DNA of 64,000 nucleotides from Oligoflexia bacterium (GTDB lineage Bacteria > Bdellovibrionota_C > UBA2361 > JAFLCA01). Below the pieces are notes generated by a model that was given only the letters and a program-made list of their open reading frames with translations, did not search any database and was not told the DNA's origin. Below, piece by piece: positions 9,170-17,811 of the stretch. Both the position numbers and the translations under genes were made by a program. The stretch covers positions 1 to 64,000 of the forward strand of contig JAIBBV010000004.1 in NCBI GenBank assembly GCA_019694465.1. The letters run 5' to 3'. Position 1 is the first letter of the stretch. Every line of letters starts with the position of its first letter.

Positions 9170-10315
9170 TTACTCAACTATATGAATTAAAACTGCTCGA
9201 GGGATAGCGCAGCCTCCGGACGGCGAGTTCGGAGGATTTGCACAGCGTGTGCCTACAATTGTTCTATTTTCATTGATATCTTGAACCATAGAAGTATGGT
9301 GGCCAGCGCTTACATCCGAAGGTAACAAGCTGTCGATAAGATGAAAACCACTTCCATTGAGATAGGCCCAGGACTGATATGGGCCCACGCTTAGCTCTGA
9401 GGGCGCCAAATCCCCCACTGCATCCCCATGGTCATTCATCCCAGCGGCGGAAACACCACCTGCCACATCGAAAATCGCGAAACCATTGCGCAGAAATGCG
9501 TAAGAGTAGGGAAGAATCGTTAAGTTTCCTAGAAGGTTGCCTAGGTTATCTAAATCCACCAGTTGGCCATACGGAATAGTGGGTAGATTCTGGCAGCCCG
9601 AAGGTAACCCATACGCTGAAACCGGCAAACAAAGCGTGGGTATTCCATAAGTCGATTGAGTGAATCCCGCTGCCTCCCCCTTTGCATTTACCCTCCGCAG
9701 CTCTGAGCCAAATTTTACAAATCCCTCAGTCGGGCTCCAAGAAAATCCGATTTTGCTACTCGGGTTATATCCATCGCTGTACCAGCCAACTACCTTTCCT
9801 GAGTCATTTATAGCGAGCGCCTCACTCTGAGCAATCCAACAGCCTCCATATGGACATGCTCCTTGGTGAATTTTTGTAACGAGGGAATTCAATCCTGCCG
9901 GAAAACCATACATGGGGGTCGGCGTCCATATCATCGCTTCAAGCCCATAGCCAGCACCAACAACCACCCCAAGGTTATTAATGCCGTTGCTCCAATGCAT
10001 GTATTTCCCATTAGATGTGGGGGGCAGCGTGTACACACCTGCTGGTAAGCCGTATTTAGGCTGAGGGAGCCAAATAAAGGCTCGATTTAGCGGGCCTTGA
10101 TGAACACCGGCCACCTCGTCAAATTCATTTACCGCTCGCCCCAATGAATAATATTTTGATGGATCCAAATTTGGATCGATGATTTCAGCGACGATCACCG
10201 CCTTCGGCGGATCTGCGTACGCGCTATAAGTAAATAATAGTTGAATGCAAATCAGAGCTTGGTAAAAGATTACAAAACGGATGAACTTTGAAGACTCTGG
10301 GCGAAACAGATTCAT
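9170..10315 (-). CDS. Secreted HAF-repeat-like protein
   Basis: Exported protein of 381 residues with an N-terminal signal peptide (hydrophobic about 12-33, likely cut after AYA). The mature part carries repeated motifs of the form xINxxGxVVG: AVNEFDEVAG, GINNLGVVVG, AINDSGKVVGW, DLDNLGNLLG, GMNDHGDAVG and DINENRTIVG, separated by Trp- and Tyr-containing strands. This is the pattern of the 'extracellular HAF' repeat family, thought to form a beta-structured, propeller-like surface. The cellular role is unknown. It stands alone, opposed to the preceding operon, and ends beside a short spacer with no clear terminator. Confidence 0.72.
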   Translation of the reverse strand: MNLFRPESSKFIRFVIFYQALICIQLLFTYSAYADPPKAVIVAEIIDPNLDPSKYYSLGRAVNEFDEVAGVHQGPLNRAFIWLPQPKYGLPAGVYTLPPTSNGKYMHWSNGINNLGVVVGAGYGLEAMIWTPTPMYGFPAGLNSLVTKIHQGACPYGGCWIAQSEALAINDSGKVVGWYSDGYNPSSKIGFSWSPTEGFVKFGSELRRVNAKGEAAGFTQSTYGIPTLCLPVSAYGLPSGCQNLPTIPYGQLVDLDNLGNLLGNLTILPYSYAFLRNGFAIFDVAGGVSAAGMNDHGDAVGDLAPSELSVGPYQSWAYLNGSGFHLIDSLLPSDVSAGHHTSMVQDINENRTIVGTRCANPPNSPSGGCAIPRAVLIHIVE

Positions 10316-10566
10316 ACCACCACCATTTCAAGTGAACTTACAAACTGGACTACTGCGATAGCAATTGTCTTGCCAGCAGCTAAGGAGCCCAGCTCAAGTT
10401 CCGGTTACCAATGTAATAGTTTTACATATTATAAGCAAATGAGCTAGTTAGGGCGGCGCAGTCACAGGATGTGATACCCATACCCCCAATCATGTAGGTC
10501 TTAGAGAATGCGACTTTGGGCCCCACGTAGCCTCTGAGAAAATGTGCCGGTCAAGCCACATATCAC

Positions 10567-11166
10567 TTAAATTTTTAATTTTGGCACGAACTTCCGTATA
10601 GGATCCGGAATAGTAATATCAAGTCTAATCAGATTTTCGTTAACATAACTTAAATCTATATCCTTTTGGGTCAAAAATATTTCCTTCAGGTCATCCAAGT
10701 CCTGAAACCTATCTGGGGAATTATTGAGGGCATAACACTTGGCTAGGACAAGGTCCTCCGGGGTGATCACCGGAACTCGGGCAAATCCAAGATCGATTCT
10801 ATTGTGTTGAGACCTCTCAACCGCGCGACTTAGCCACGGAAGTTCGGGTAGGAGTATATCAATAATGCCATTCGTCTCGCCGCGCGCCGGGGTTGAGGTT
10901 ATCAAGCATACTGCCTTGCGCGCGCGTTCTTGAGGGCCGAGTGGAATAAAACCTACCATTGGGGTGAGGCCCAGCTCCACTATAATTTTCTCCGCCAGCT
11001 CTCTGGAGTTAGCAGGAGGTTCTGCCAAAAGCGCAAAATCGACATCCCTGGTCAGACGTTCCTGGGAGCGGTATAGGCTTGCCGCATGGCCGCCCACAAG
11101 ACAGTATTTGTGGCCGCGCTTCTCGAAAATTTTTACGGCTTGCTTGAGGGTTCTAAGCGGAGTCAT
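10567..11166 (-). CDS. MNT/AbiEii-like nucleotidyltransferase (putative toxin)
   Basis: Small nucleotidyltransferase of 200 residues. The Pol-beta-type signature is complete: LVGGHAAS (G25, G26) followed by DVDF (D41, D43) and a third acidic residue D103 in IIDILLPEL. Proteins of this kind act as toxins in AbiE and related modules by transferring nucleotides to RNA or other targets; some members are antitoxins or phage-defence factors. The ATG at 11166 lies inside the end of the upstream winged-helix gene (14-base overlap), so the two are translated as a unit; a longer reading frame upstream would overlap that gene far more and is less likely. The pair sits in an accessory region beside transposon remains. 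Confidence 0.72.
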   Translation of the reverse strand: MTPLRTLKQAVKIFEKRGHKYCLVGGHAASLYRSQERLTRDVDFALLAEPPANSRELAEKIIVELGLTPMVGFIPLGPQERARKAVCLITSTPARGETNGIIDILLPELPWLSRAVERSQHNRIDLGFARVPVITPEDLVLAKCYALNNSPDRFQDLDDLKEIFLTQKDIDLSYVNENLIRLDITIPDPIRKFVPKLKI

Positions 11167-11566
11167 GGTGGATCTTCCGTACTCCCCGGTAGAACTTGTA
11201 TGCTTCATCCATCCATTCAAGCTTCTTGGCTGCATTTGCGCTAAATCTGGCGCTCCTTTGCTCGATCATCGCGTTCTCAAAAGTTCTAAAAAATGTTCGA
11301 AGACAATCGAGTTCAGTCGGTGGCAGCCGCAACGAAAAGCAGCGCCGGTTGCCTTGACGAATCTCGTTTAGAATACCGGCCTTTCTTAATCGGCGAATGA
11401 TGTCTGACACTCCTGAGGGCGACAAGGAGTGCTGATAAGCAAGTTCTCGCAGATGTCGCGGTCTTGTTGCGTTAATTAACCCTCTAATTAATTGCATCAC
11501 GGGCTGAGAGCATAGAAATGTTAGGACTGATCGAGACATGTTTGTATTGTACGATTTTTCGAACAT
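11153..11566 (-). CDS. Winged-helix regulator (putative antitoxin/repressor)
   Basis: DNA-binding protein of 137 residues (or 128 if translation starts at the internal ATG, 11539). Residues about 30-85 read as a MarR/ArsR-like winged helix: RHLRELAYQHSLSPSGVSDIIRRLRKAGIL is the helix-turn-helix, followed by a basic wing (RQGNRRCFSLR). It is encoded directly upstream of, and overlaps, the nucleotidyltransferase gene, an arrangement like AbiEi/AbiEii with a regulator first. A TACAAT -10-like box lies between the two candidate ATGs; if used, the protein starts at the second. The sequence TTCGAAAAATCG at the first ATG could be part of an operator. Function is inferred from context. Confidence 0.68.
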   Translation of the reverse strand: MFEKSYNTNMSRSVLTFLCSQPVMQLIRGLINATRPRHLRELAYQHSLSPSGVSDIIRRLRKAGILNEIRQGNRRCFSLRLPPTELDCLRTFFRTFENAMIEQRSARFSANAAKKLEWMDEAYKFYRGVRKIHHDSA

Positions 11567-11809
11567 TTGTCTACGAGGCCGAATTTGCCAATATATACGA
11601 TGAGTTGCTTGTTGTTCAATCGGTACGCGTTATGTTAAGAGCACAGTGGTTTATTCAACATGGTAGGAAACCCCAAATCATTGCAGCGTTCAAAATCGGG
11701 ACGGCAATTCTAAGAAAGACAGTCCTAGGGTGGTGTGATGCCAACTGCACATTCTTTTGGTTCCTCCCCTGGTGTGTTTCTTAGACAATTCAAATGTTAC
11801 CAGGTGGAG
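11567..11809. other. Spacer upstream of the TA-like pair, no gene seen
   Basis: AT-rich spacer between the winged-helix gene and the transposase remnant. Open frames exist but none has a ribosome-binding site with recognisable protein features. It must hold the promoter of the leftward gene pair. Confidence 0.4.
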
Positions 11810-12303
11810 GTTCCTTTATGGCAACGGGGAGTCTACGACCAAGCCGTAGCAGAACGTTTCTTCCACGCGCCCAAAGTTGAAGGCGTTGAGAGTACTGACA
11901 TTAAAAGCAGGCTGGAGATCACAACTCCTCCAAGTCAGCAACGTAGGTCAACGCTTAAAGATCATCGATCGCGTCTTCACGGCTTTATATCAAACAAAAG
12001 ATTCCTATGCGAAAATAACAACGCGCTTTCCCTCGTGTCATTAAGTGACGCAACTCAAAATTTCCTACTCACGTTATTGTGGAGATTTTGACTTAAATAA
12101 TTCAGATAGTTAAAGCCTATGGTAAGTGCGAACCCCAGCTCCGCGTCGCGCCAACCACTTCGTGATTGTCTGGCCATCGAAGGCCGGCTAGTGTCCGTAG
12201 CTACAATTATTCATGAAAGCACTGACTCAGGATACTACAACGTGAAAAGAAAGCACTCTTCAATCGGCCCTGGTTCCCACGCAGTTCGGGAGCGGATTAA
12301 CTA
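11810..12303 (+). pseudogene. Decayed IS3-family transposase (OrfB C-terminal part)
   Basis: Two separated fragments of a DDE integrase of the IS3 type. The first reads VPLWQRGVYDQAVAERFF then KVEGVES (from 11810), the region with the third catalytic acid (E at codon 11852). The second reads YYNVKRKHSSIG followed by a degenerate end (from 12233), the well-known C-terminal block of IS3 transposases. The N-terminal part with the two aspartates is missing, the middle is out of frame, and a copy of the small dispersed repeat lies between the two fragments. It cannot encode an active transposase. Confidence 0.68.
12138..12238. repeat. Dispersed small repeat, copy C (right part)
   Basis: About 100 bases alignable to the right half of the copy at 30727-30918, including CCAACCACTTCGTGATTGTC and GCTACAATTATTCA. 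It ends in CTCAGGATACTAC, a variant of the terminal motif CTCAGGACACTAG. The left half and left terminus are not recognisable. It interrupts the IS3 transposase remnant just before the YNVKRKHSS block. Confidence 0.68.
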
Positions 12304-12377
12304 GTTATAGTAGGACCACAGCTTAGGCACTTAATGAAAGCAGGGGAAATTCAGTATATACTAAGTAGCACCGCCCG

Positions 12378-14138
12378 CTAATGGATCACCTTAAATACGC
12401 GCAATATAGATCCGCTCTGGCTGGCATAGTTGTTGAGTTCGAACCCCCAGCTCAGCTGCTTGCCTGATTTTAGCCGCAACTGGTCCTTTGCCGTGCAGAG
12501 AGGGTTACGCTCACGAGTGCTGGTAAAAAAGCCACATTCAGCGATCAGGAACTTACTGGTATTTAAGAGTGGCAGATTTGCCTCTATAGACTTCGCATCC
12601 GTAATCCTATCAACAGAATAGGAAACATTTTTTAAAATGTCAGAGAATTCATCGGTCGGTCGTATTTTCTCTGTACAATGCCGCTGGTATTCGTTGAGTA
12701 TGAAAAGTGGCGACTGTGAGGTGAGTTCAAGTAATGATACCTGCTCATTATTGATCAGATCGGTAATTGGAATTTCACAGCAGGGGACCTGCATTCCGAT
12801 GTCGAACTTCTTAGCTTTCAAGTAAGCGTTTTCACTTGGCCACATATACGCGCAAATGAGAGCCATAGCTCCTGCTGACGTAACTAGTTCAGCAAACTTG
12901 TTCTGGCAGCATATACGACTGATTAGCTTTGCGGGTACATAAGCTGCAAAGAATGCCAGCATCGGTAACACTAGATAACCTCTACGGAATTCAACCGCTG
13001 ATGGTACAATTAAATACGGCGCAATCAAGGCGCCCGGCAATATAAGTGCAACAAATAATTTGCCGACTGTGCTCAGGTTGGACTGGACAAAAAGGAAAGA
13101 CACAATCCCAAGTACGGATAAGTAGAAAAGGAATTCAGGACCTGGGAAGCGCCCCGGGGCCTCGTGCGCAATTATCTGTATGTACCGCAGCATTGCCTGT
13201 GCAAGCTCGGCCGGGCTGCGCACCCAATACACTAACTCTTCGCCTCTATCCGCTGTCTGATAGTGCGATATAAATCCAAAGATAATCGGAATATCTGGTG
13301 AGTATGTGTTCTCGATGGACTGGAACCTATCTACCGGAGTAGTCTCAAGTCTGGTGTGCGGAAGGTTATAACTATTATGCCTGAGGTCTTGGTAGGCTAG
13401 GGCGAAATCGAAATTATAAACGTATGAGCTATAGGCAAGAATTGGGAGCACTATAGCGGCTAACAGCACTAGTCTTTTAAAAAGTCCTAGCTGACGCCTG
13501 CTGCTAACTATTAGAATGATAGAGGTGACAAGTACCAATAGTGCTGTAGCCTTGACGATGGCATAGGTTAGAAATCCACCCAGCAGCACACACCCAACAC
13601 AAAGCGAGAGCCACAAGTGGAGTATAAATGGTATAGCAGCGGAGCAAGTGCGCTCTTGCCGATGGTGCTGATAAACCTTTTGAACTACGAGTATTCCAAG
13701 GACTGCTAGCAGCAGAGCAGGTGCCAAATTCGTTCCAGTAGTAGCGCTTACTATTATCCATCGATTCGTCGCTAGGAGTGCAAAGGTTAATAGACCATAC
13801 GAGATACCAAATAGACCAATAGCCAGCGAACTGAAGATTGATACAGCCAGGGCGACAAAGACTGCACTACACACAAATCGGAGGTAGAATGAGTTTCCAA
13901 ATATGGAAGTTAGAACAAATTGAGTATATGCATTTATGGGACTTCCTTCATTGATAAGGTCCATGTAGGTAAACCTGAAGTTTTGCAACTGCGGCAGGCT
14001 ATTGTATGCAAATGTGCCTCCTGGGCGATATTCATACGGAAAGATTGCAATGCTGCTGCTCTTCAATGTTAAGTAATAAGCCCAGAAGGCGGCGCAGAAG
14101 AAGATGATGGAAATTAAGATATAATAGAGTCGACGCAT
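12378..14138 (-). CDS. Polytopic membrane protein, GT-C glycosyltransferase-like
   Basis: Integral membrane protein of about 586 residues with roughly ten to twelve hydrophobic segments in the first two thirds and a soluble C-terminal tail of about 130 residues. Overall shape and neighbours fit lipid-linked-sugar glycosyltransferases of the GT-C class, but I see no diagnostic motif, so the function is not assigned. The start is placed at the ATG before RRLYYILIS, where the first membrane segment begins; the longer frame to 14234 would overlap the divergent gene and adds an atypical N-terminus. Together with the two following genes on the other strand it forms a group of three similar-sized membrane proteins beside an acyltransferase. 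Confidence 0.65.
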   Translation of the reverse strand: MRRLYYILISIIFFCAAFWAYYLTLKSSSIAIFPYEYRPGGTFAYNSLPQLQNFRFTYMDLINEGSPINAYTQFVLTSIFGNSFYLRFVCSAVFVALAVSIFSSLAIGLFGISYGLLTFALLATNRWIIVSATTGTNLAPALLLAVLGILVVQKVYQHHRQERTCSAAIPFILHLWLSLCVGCVLLGGFLTYAIVKATALLVLVTSIILIVSSRRQLGLFKRLVLLAAIVLPILAYSSYVYNFDFALAYQDLRHNSYNLPHTRLETTPVDRFQSIENTYSPDIPIIFGFISHYQTADRGEELVYWVRSPAELAQAMLRYIQIIAHEAPGRFPGPEFLFYLSVLGIVSFLFVQSNLSTVGKLFVALILPGALIAPYLIVPSAVEFRRGYLVLPMLAFFAAYVPAKLISRICCQNKFAELVTSAGAMALICAYMWPSENAYLKAKKFDIGMQVPCCEIPITDLINNEQVSLLELTSQSPLFILNEYQRHCTEKIRPTDEFSDILKNVSYSVDRITDAKSIEANLPLLNTSKFLIAECGFFTSTRERNPLCTAKDQLRLKSGKQLSWGFELNNYASQSGSILRVFKVIH

Positions 14139-14187
14139 GCTACTGACAGTAACTTCTACCCTATAAATTAGCTGTGAGATAGGTGCT

Positions 14188-15975
14188 ATGCATGGGCGCG
14201 CTGTACAGTTAAACAATACAGTAGGCATGGCCACACAACGTAAATTGAGATTGCTGATTGGGCTTGTAGCTTTCCTTCTTGCTATTGCAGCACGACTGAC
14301 AGGGTTATTTCATGGGGTTGGCTTCAATAATGATGAAGGCAGCGTGTTATCTGATGCGGCAGCATTGTCCCTATCTGCGCTTGAACCTAGAAGCTTCGTA
14401 TACGGGAGTCTAACTTACTACATTCCAGCAGGGACAGGTGCTATCGCACGATTATTCGGTGCGCAACTGTCAAGCTATGAGGATTGGTCAATAGTCGGAC
14501 GCATCGTATCGGCGTTGCTCGGTAGTCTCTGCGTAGTGGCTGCTGCCGCGTTGGCCTATAATCTCTTCTCCAGCATAGTCATCGCTTTTCTGGCTGGTTT
14601 GTTATTGGCTTTAAATCCGCTGCACATTCAACTGTCACACTTTTATACACCGGATAATTTGTTGACGTTGTGGACCACGGCGGCGCTGGCATGTTCTGTA
14701 GCTGCACTGCAGAGTGGTAAGAAACTACATCTCGTCCTCACTTCGATCTTTTGTGCAGCTGGTCTGGCGACAAAGATTAGTGCGGTGATGTTAGTCCCGC
14801 TCATTTTGGTTGGACCTTTCATGTTGAGGCCGGTCGGGCAGGACTATGGTTTTGCTAAGCAACTTCGCTCTGCTGGCATGTTATTTTTGTTGACAGGTGT
14901 ATGCACATTCGTTTTTCAACCCTACGTGTTCTTACATCTCGATAAATTTATTTTTGATGTTGGCGGACAGTTCGAGATGGTGCGTGGGCTGGGGCTGACA
15001 ACTTGGAACTTTCAGTACCTCGGCACACCCGCTTTGTTGTATCCGCTGCAGCAGTTCTATTCCTACACACTTGGCCCGCTTGTTTCTGTACTAGCATTAG
15101 TAGGTCTCATCGCTTCGATTTTTAGGGCGAGAAGCGAACCTAGTTGGCGGTTAGTTCTCCCTCTGTTATGGGCTTTGCCATACTTTATTAGTACTAGCAG
15201 CTCTGTTGTAAAGTTCTCGCGTTACTATTTACCGCTTATTCCACTGTTCACCTGTTATGCTGCATTCGGCGCCAATCAGCTGGTGCTGTGCATTAGTAGA
15301 GCGCTGCCAAGTTCCTGGCCTGAGAGTAATGTGAGGATGCTTGAAAGAATTGTACTGGCAGGCATTGTTTTTGTCGGTGTTAGTCATGGCGCAGCACTAA
15401 GTCTGCTTTATCTTAAGCCACATTCTTTCGAGGTGGCTTCACACTGGATCTGTGCAAATGTTCCTGAGGGCGCCAAGATCCTGCAAATTCCCTGGGACAG
15501 TAATCTTCCGCGTTGTGGGGACCTGCCTGCGCCGCCACATTATGAGATGGATCCAGCTAAGTATGAACTACCTCTATACTTGGAAAATGATCTTAAAGAT
15601 CCTGTTCCACGGATTTTGGAGCTGCTTGAAGAGGGAGATTATCTAATAATCCCAACGCCTCGTATAATTCGCAGCTTGTTCCCCGTGACTCACATTTATC
15701 CAGATGCAAACACAGTACTTCAATTAATTTTTTCTGGTCAATTTGGGTACTCACTCAAACGCTCATTTACGGTAAGGCCTCGCCTAGGACCAATCATTTT
15801 CGACGATACGCTGGCGGATGAGAGTTTTACTGTACACGATCGACCACGTGTCCTGCTGTTCGAAAATGAAAAGCATCTCTCACGCGACGCGCTACGAAGA
15901 GTTTTCATGACAGCAAAGGGAGTTGCTAGGCCGCTGACTCTAACCCAGCTGCTTAGCATGTCCGGTGGCGAATGA
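14188..15975 (+). CDS. PMT/ArnT-like (GT39/GT83) membrane glycosyltransferase
   Basis: Polytopic membrane protein of 595 residues. The first periplasmic loop carries the acidic pair in GFNNDEGSV, as in dolichyl- or polyprenyl-phosphate glycosyltransferases of the PMT/ArnT type. Next come a NPLHIQLSHFYTPDNLLTLW segment and GLATKISAVMLVP, both typical of this superfamily. It probably moves a sugar from a polyprenyl-phosphate carrier to a lipid, glycan or protein on the periplasmic face. About 200 C-terminal residues are soluble. An internal ATG (14227) is an equally good start. The gene overlaps, or nearly abuts, the next one, which suggests cotranscription. Confidence 0.75.
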   Translation: MHGRAVQLNNTVGMATQRKLRLLIGLVAFLLAIAARLTGLFHGVGFNNDEGSVLSDAAALSLSALEPRSFVYGSLTYYIPAGTGAIARLFGAQLSSYEDWSIVGRIVSALLGSLCVVAAAALAYNLFSSIVIAFLAGLLLALNPLHIQLSHFYTPDNLLTLWTTAALACSVAALQSGKKLHLVLTSIFCAAGLATKISAVMLVPLILVGPFMLRPVGQDYGFAKQLRSAGMLFLLTGVCTFVFQPYVFLHLDKFIFDVGGQFEMVRGLGLTTWNFQYLGTPALLYPLQQFYSYTLGPLVSVLALVGLIASIFRARSEPSWRLVLPLLWALPYFISTSSSVVKFSRYYLPLIPLFTCYAAFGANQLVLCISRALPSSWPESNVRMLERIVLAGIVFVGVSHGAALSLLYLKPHSFEVASHWICANVPEGAKILQIPWDSNLPRCGDLPAPPHYEMDPAKYELPLYLENDLKDPVPRILELLEEGDYLIIPTPRIIRSLFPVTHIYPDANTVLQLIFSGQFGYSLKRSFTVRPRLGPIIFDDTLADESFTVHDRPRVLLFENEKHLSRDALRRVFMTAKGVARPLTLTQLLSMSGGE

Positions 15976-15988
15976 GTGCTCTATCCTA

Positions 15989-17707
15989 ATGGATAGTGTT
16001 CAGAATAATGTTAGAGATATGAATGAGAAGAATTTAATTGAGAAGAGGCGCTGGACTGCGGAAGAGGTAGTCCTGTTTCTGCTTACTCTTAGTGACCTGC
16101 TGATGCTGGTAATTCCTAAGCTGGGCACGCTAGTTCTGTCTATTTGGTTTGTTTCTTTTGCCTATATAGCGCGAGCAGCCATTTGTCCTAAGGAAGGTCT
16201 TCGCCAAATTAAGAAGGCTCCGTTAACAACTCTTGCGATTGTCGCGATAGCTACTGCTTTTGTGTGGCTCGCGCAAAATCCAGCCAATGTTAGCCATGAG
16301 TCCACTCAGCAACTGGGCTGTGCTCTTGAAAAGCTTACTGCCTGGCCTCATACGGGAGTTCAGGAAGACTGCTTCCTCGGATATCCCGCACGACAGTATT
16401 TTGTCCCCGCTCTTCCCACTATATTTTTTGGTCGTTCAGCACTGTCCTTAAATATTGGACAGGTACTTTATCTATTAGTGGGGCTACTTGCCATGGCGCG
16501 TGGCATGCTTGGCCTGTTCAACTCACAAGTACTCGGAGATGTAAGTGCAGCCGCTCTAATTGTTAGCACCTTTCAGAGCTACTTCTTTCGCTATCAACTT
16601 TTGAACTTTGAGCAGTCCATCTATCCAATCGCCTTTGGCTTTATTGTAGTTGGGTTCGCGTTGAGATTATATCGTGAGCGGTCGAATCGATGGTTGGCGC
16701 TTACTAGTTTAGGTCTCTACCATGCTACATTCGCCTATACCCCAGCTTTGGCCCTACTTCCTTTGGGTGCGCTGGCGCTACTGATCGCCTGCTATATTAA
16801 CTTTGGTGGCCAGAGGTGGCGCTACTGCTTGAACTTGGCGATGGTGCTTTGTGCCGTCGCTGTCTCGTTTGTGTTTCGGATCGATGTAATTTTATTTCCA
16901 CGTCATGCAGGCAGTGTGTCGGTATCTGAAAAGCTGGATGTGCTTTGGTCGGTATTTGCCAATCCCTGGCAGGAGCTAGCGCTGTTCAATATCCCTCTCA
17001 AGATTATGAGCGCTGTGTTTGTAACTTGGTTATGGATCTATACATTGTGCTGGTTGGTTGGGCTTTTTAAGCAAAGAGGAGCCGACGTGCCGAATGTGAA
17101 CAGTGGGGGGCAAACTATCGCGGGCCTGATGCTTGGCTGGGCAGTGCTGGTATGGAGTGTGGCGACGATTATAATCTCAGTTGTTTCACCAGGTTATGCC
17201 AATCCGCCAGCTGAGTTTGCAGTCCACCGCGCGCTTGTAATTTGGCCTGTGTTGCTAGGCGGTCTCAGCGTGATGCTGTCGCAAATGGAAAATATTCGTG
17301 TCTTGCTTATCCCGCTAGCATTGGCCAGTGGCGTATTCTTTACAGATGATGGCATCAAAAAGGTACGCCATTTTCAGGATGAAAAGTTTGCCAACCGCCA
17401 CTATCTCTTACTCGACTGGCTAGCGAAGCATAATTTGTTGGGTGAAATGGCACTAATCTTTTCCCCTTCCACGAAGGATTTCTTCCTTTCGTTAGCGGAC
17501 GAAGCAACCTACTTTTCCCCTAATATTAGATACACATTTTGGAATACCAGTTGCACTCCGGAGCGCAGGGAACTTGTTGGTAAGACGACTATCATGGTGG
17601 AAATGAAAGATCAGTTGTCTGGATGTCCGCAGCGAGTAGCTGCAGAGTCGATCGGTAGTGTTGTTATCCCGGAAGGGGTGCTTCAGGTATATAAAGGTGA
17701 GATTTAA
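15989..17707 (+). CDS. Polytopic membrane protein, possible glycosyltransferase
   Basis: About 572 residues with some ten or more membrane segments and a C-terminal soluble part that contains several cysteines. An acidic stretch after the second membrane span (VSHESTQQ) is in the position of the catalytic loop of GT-C enzymes, but this is only suggestive. The ATG at 15989 is chosen; a GTG at 15965 would overlap the previous stop by 11 bases. It belongs to the same transcription unit as the PMT-like gene. The role is presumably envelope glycan assembly, by association. Confidence 0.6.
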   Translation: MDSVQNNVRDMNEKNLIEKRRWTAEEVVLFLLTLSDLLMLVIPKLGTLVLSIWFVSFAYIARAAICPKEGLRQIKKAPLTTLAIVAIATAFVWLAQNPANVSHESTQQLGCALEKLTAWPHTGVQEDCFLGYPARQYFVPALPTIFFGRSALSLNIGQVLYLLVGLLAMARGMLGLFNSQVLGDVSAAALIVSTFQSYFFRYQLLNFEQSIYPIAFGFIVVGFALRLYRERSNRWLALTSLGLYHATFAYTPALALLPLGALALLIACYINFGGQRWRYCLNLAMVLCAVAVSFVFRIDVILFPRHAGSVSVSEKLDVLWSVFANPWQELALFNIPLKIMSAVFVTWLWIYTLCWLVGLFKQRGADVPNVNSGGQTIAGLMLGWAVLVWSVATIIISVVSPGYANPPAEFAVHRALVIWPVLLGGLSVMLSQMENIRVLLIPLALASGVFFTDDGIKKVRHFQDEKFANRHYLLLDWLAKHNLLGEMALIFSPSTKDFFLSLADEATYFSPNIRYTFWNTSCTPERRELVGKTTIMVEMKDQLSGCPQRVAAESIGSVVIPEGVLQVYKGEI

Positions 17708-17738
17708 GGAATGCAGTGTTTACTCACCCGTAAATTTT

Positions 17739-17768
17739 TTGATGTGCTTGCATTTTAAGTGATATAAA
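17739..17768 (+). promoter_or_regulatory. Sigma-70-type promoter candidate
   Basis: TTGATG, an 18-base spacer and TATAAA lie 43 bases before the acyltransferase ATG in an AT-rich spacer. The match is good on sequence alone; no experimental support. Confidence 0.4.
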
Positions 17769-17811
17769 GCAATTAGCTACAATTTGTTGCGCAACGTTTT
17801 AAATTAATCTC

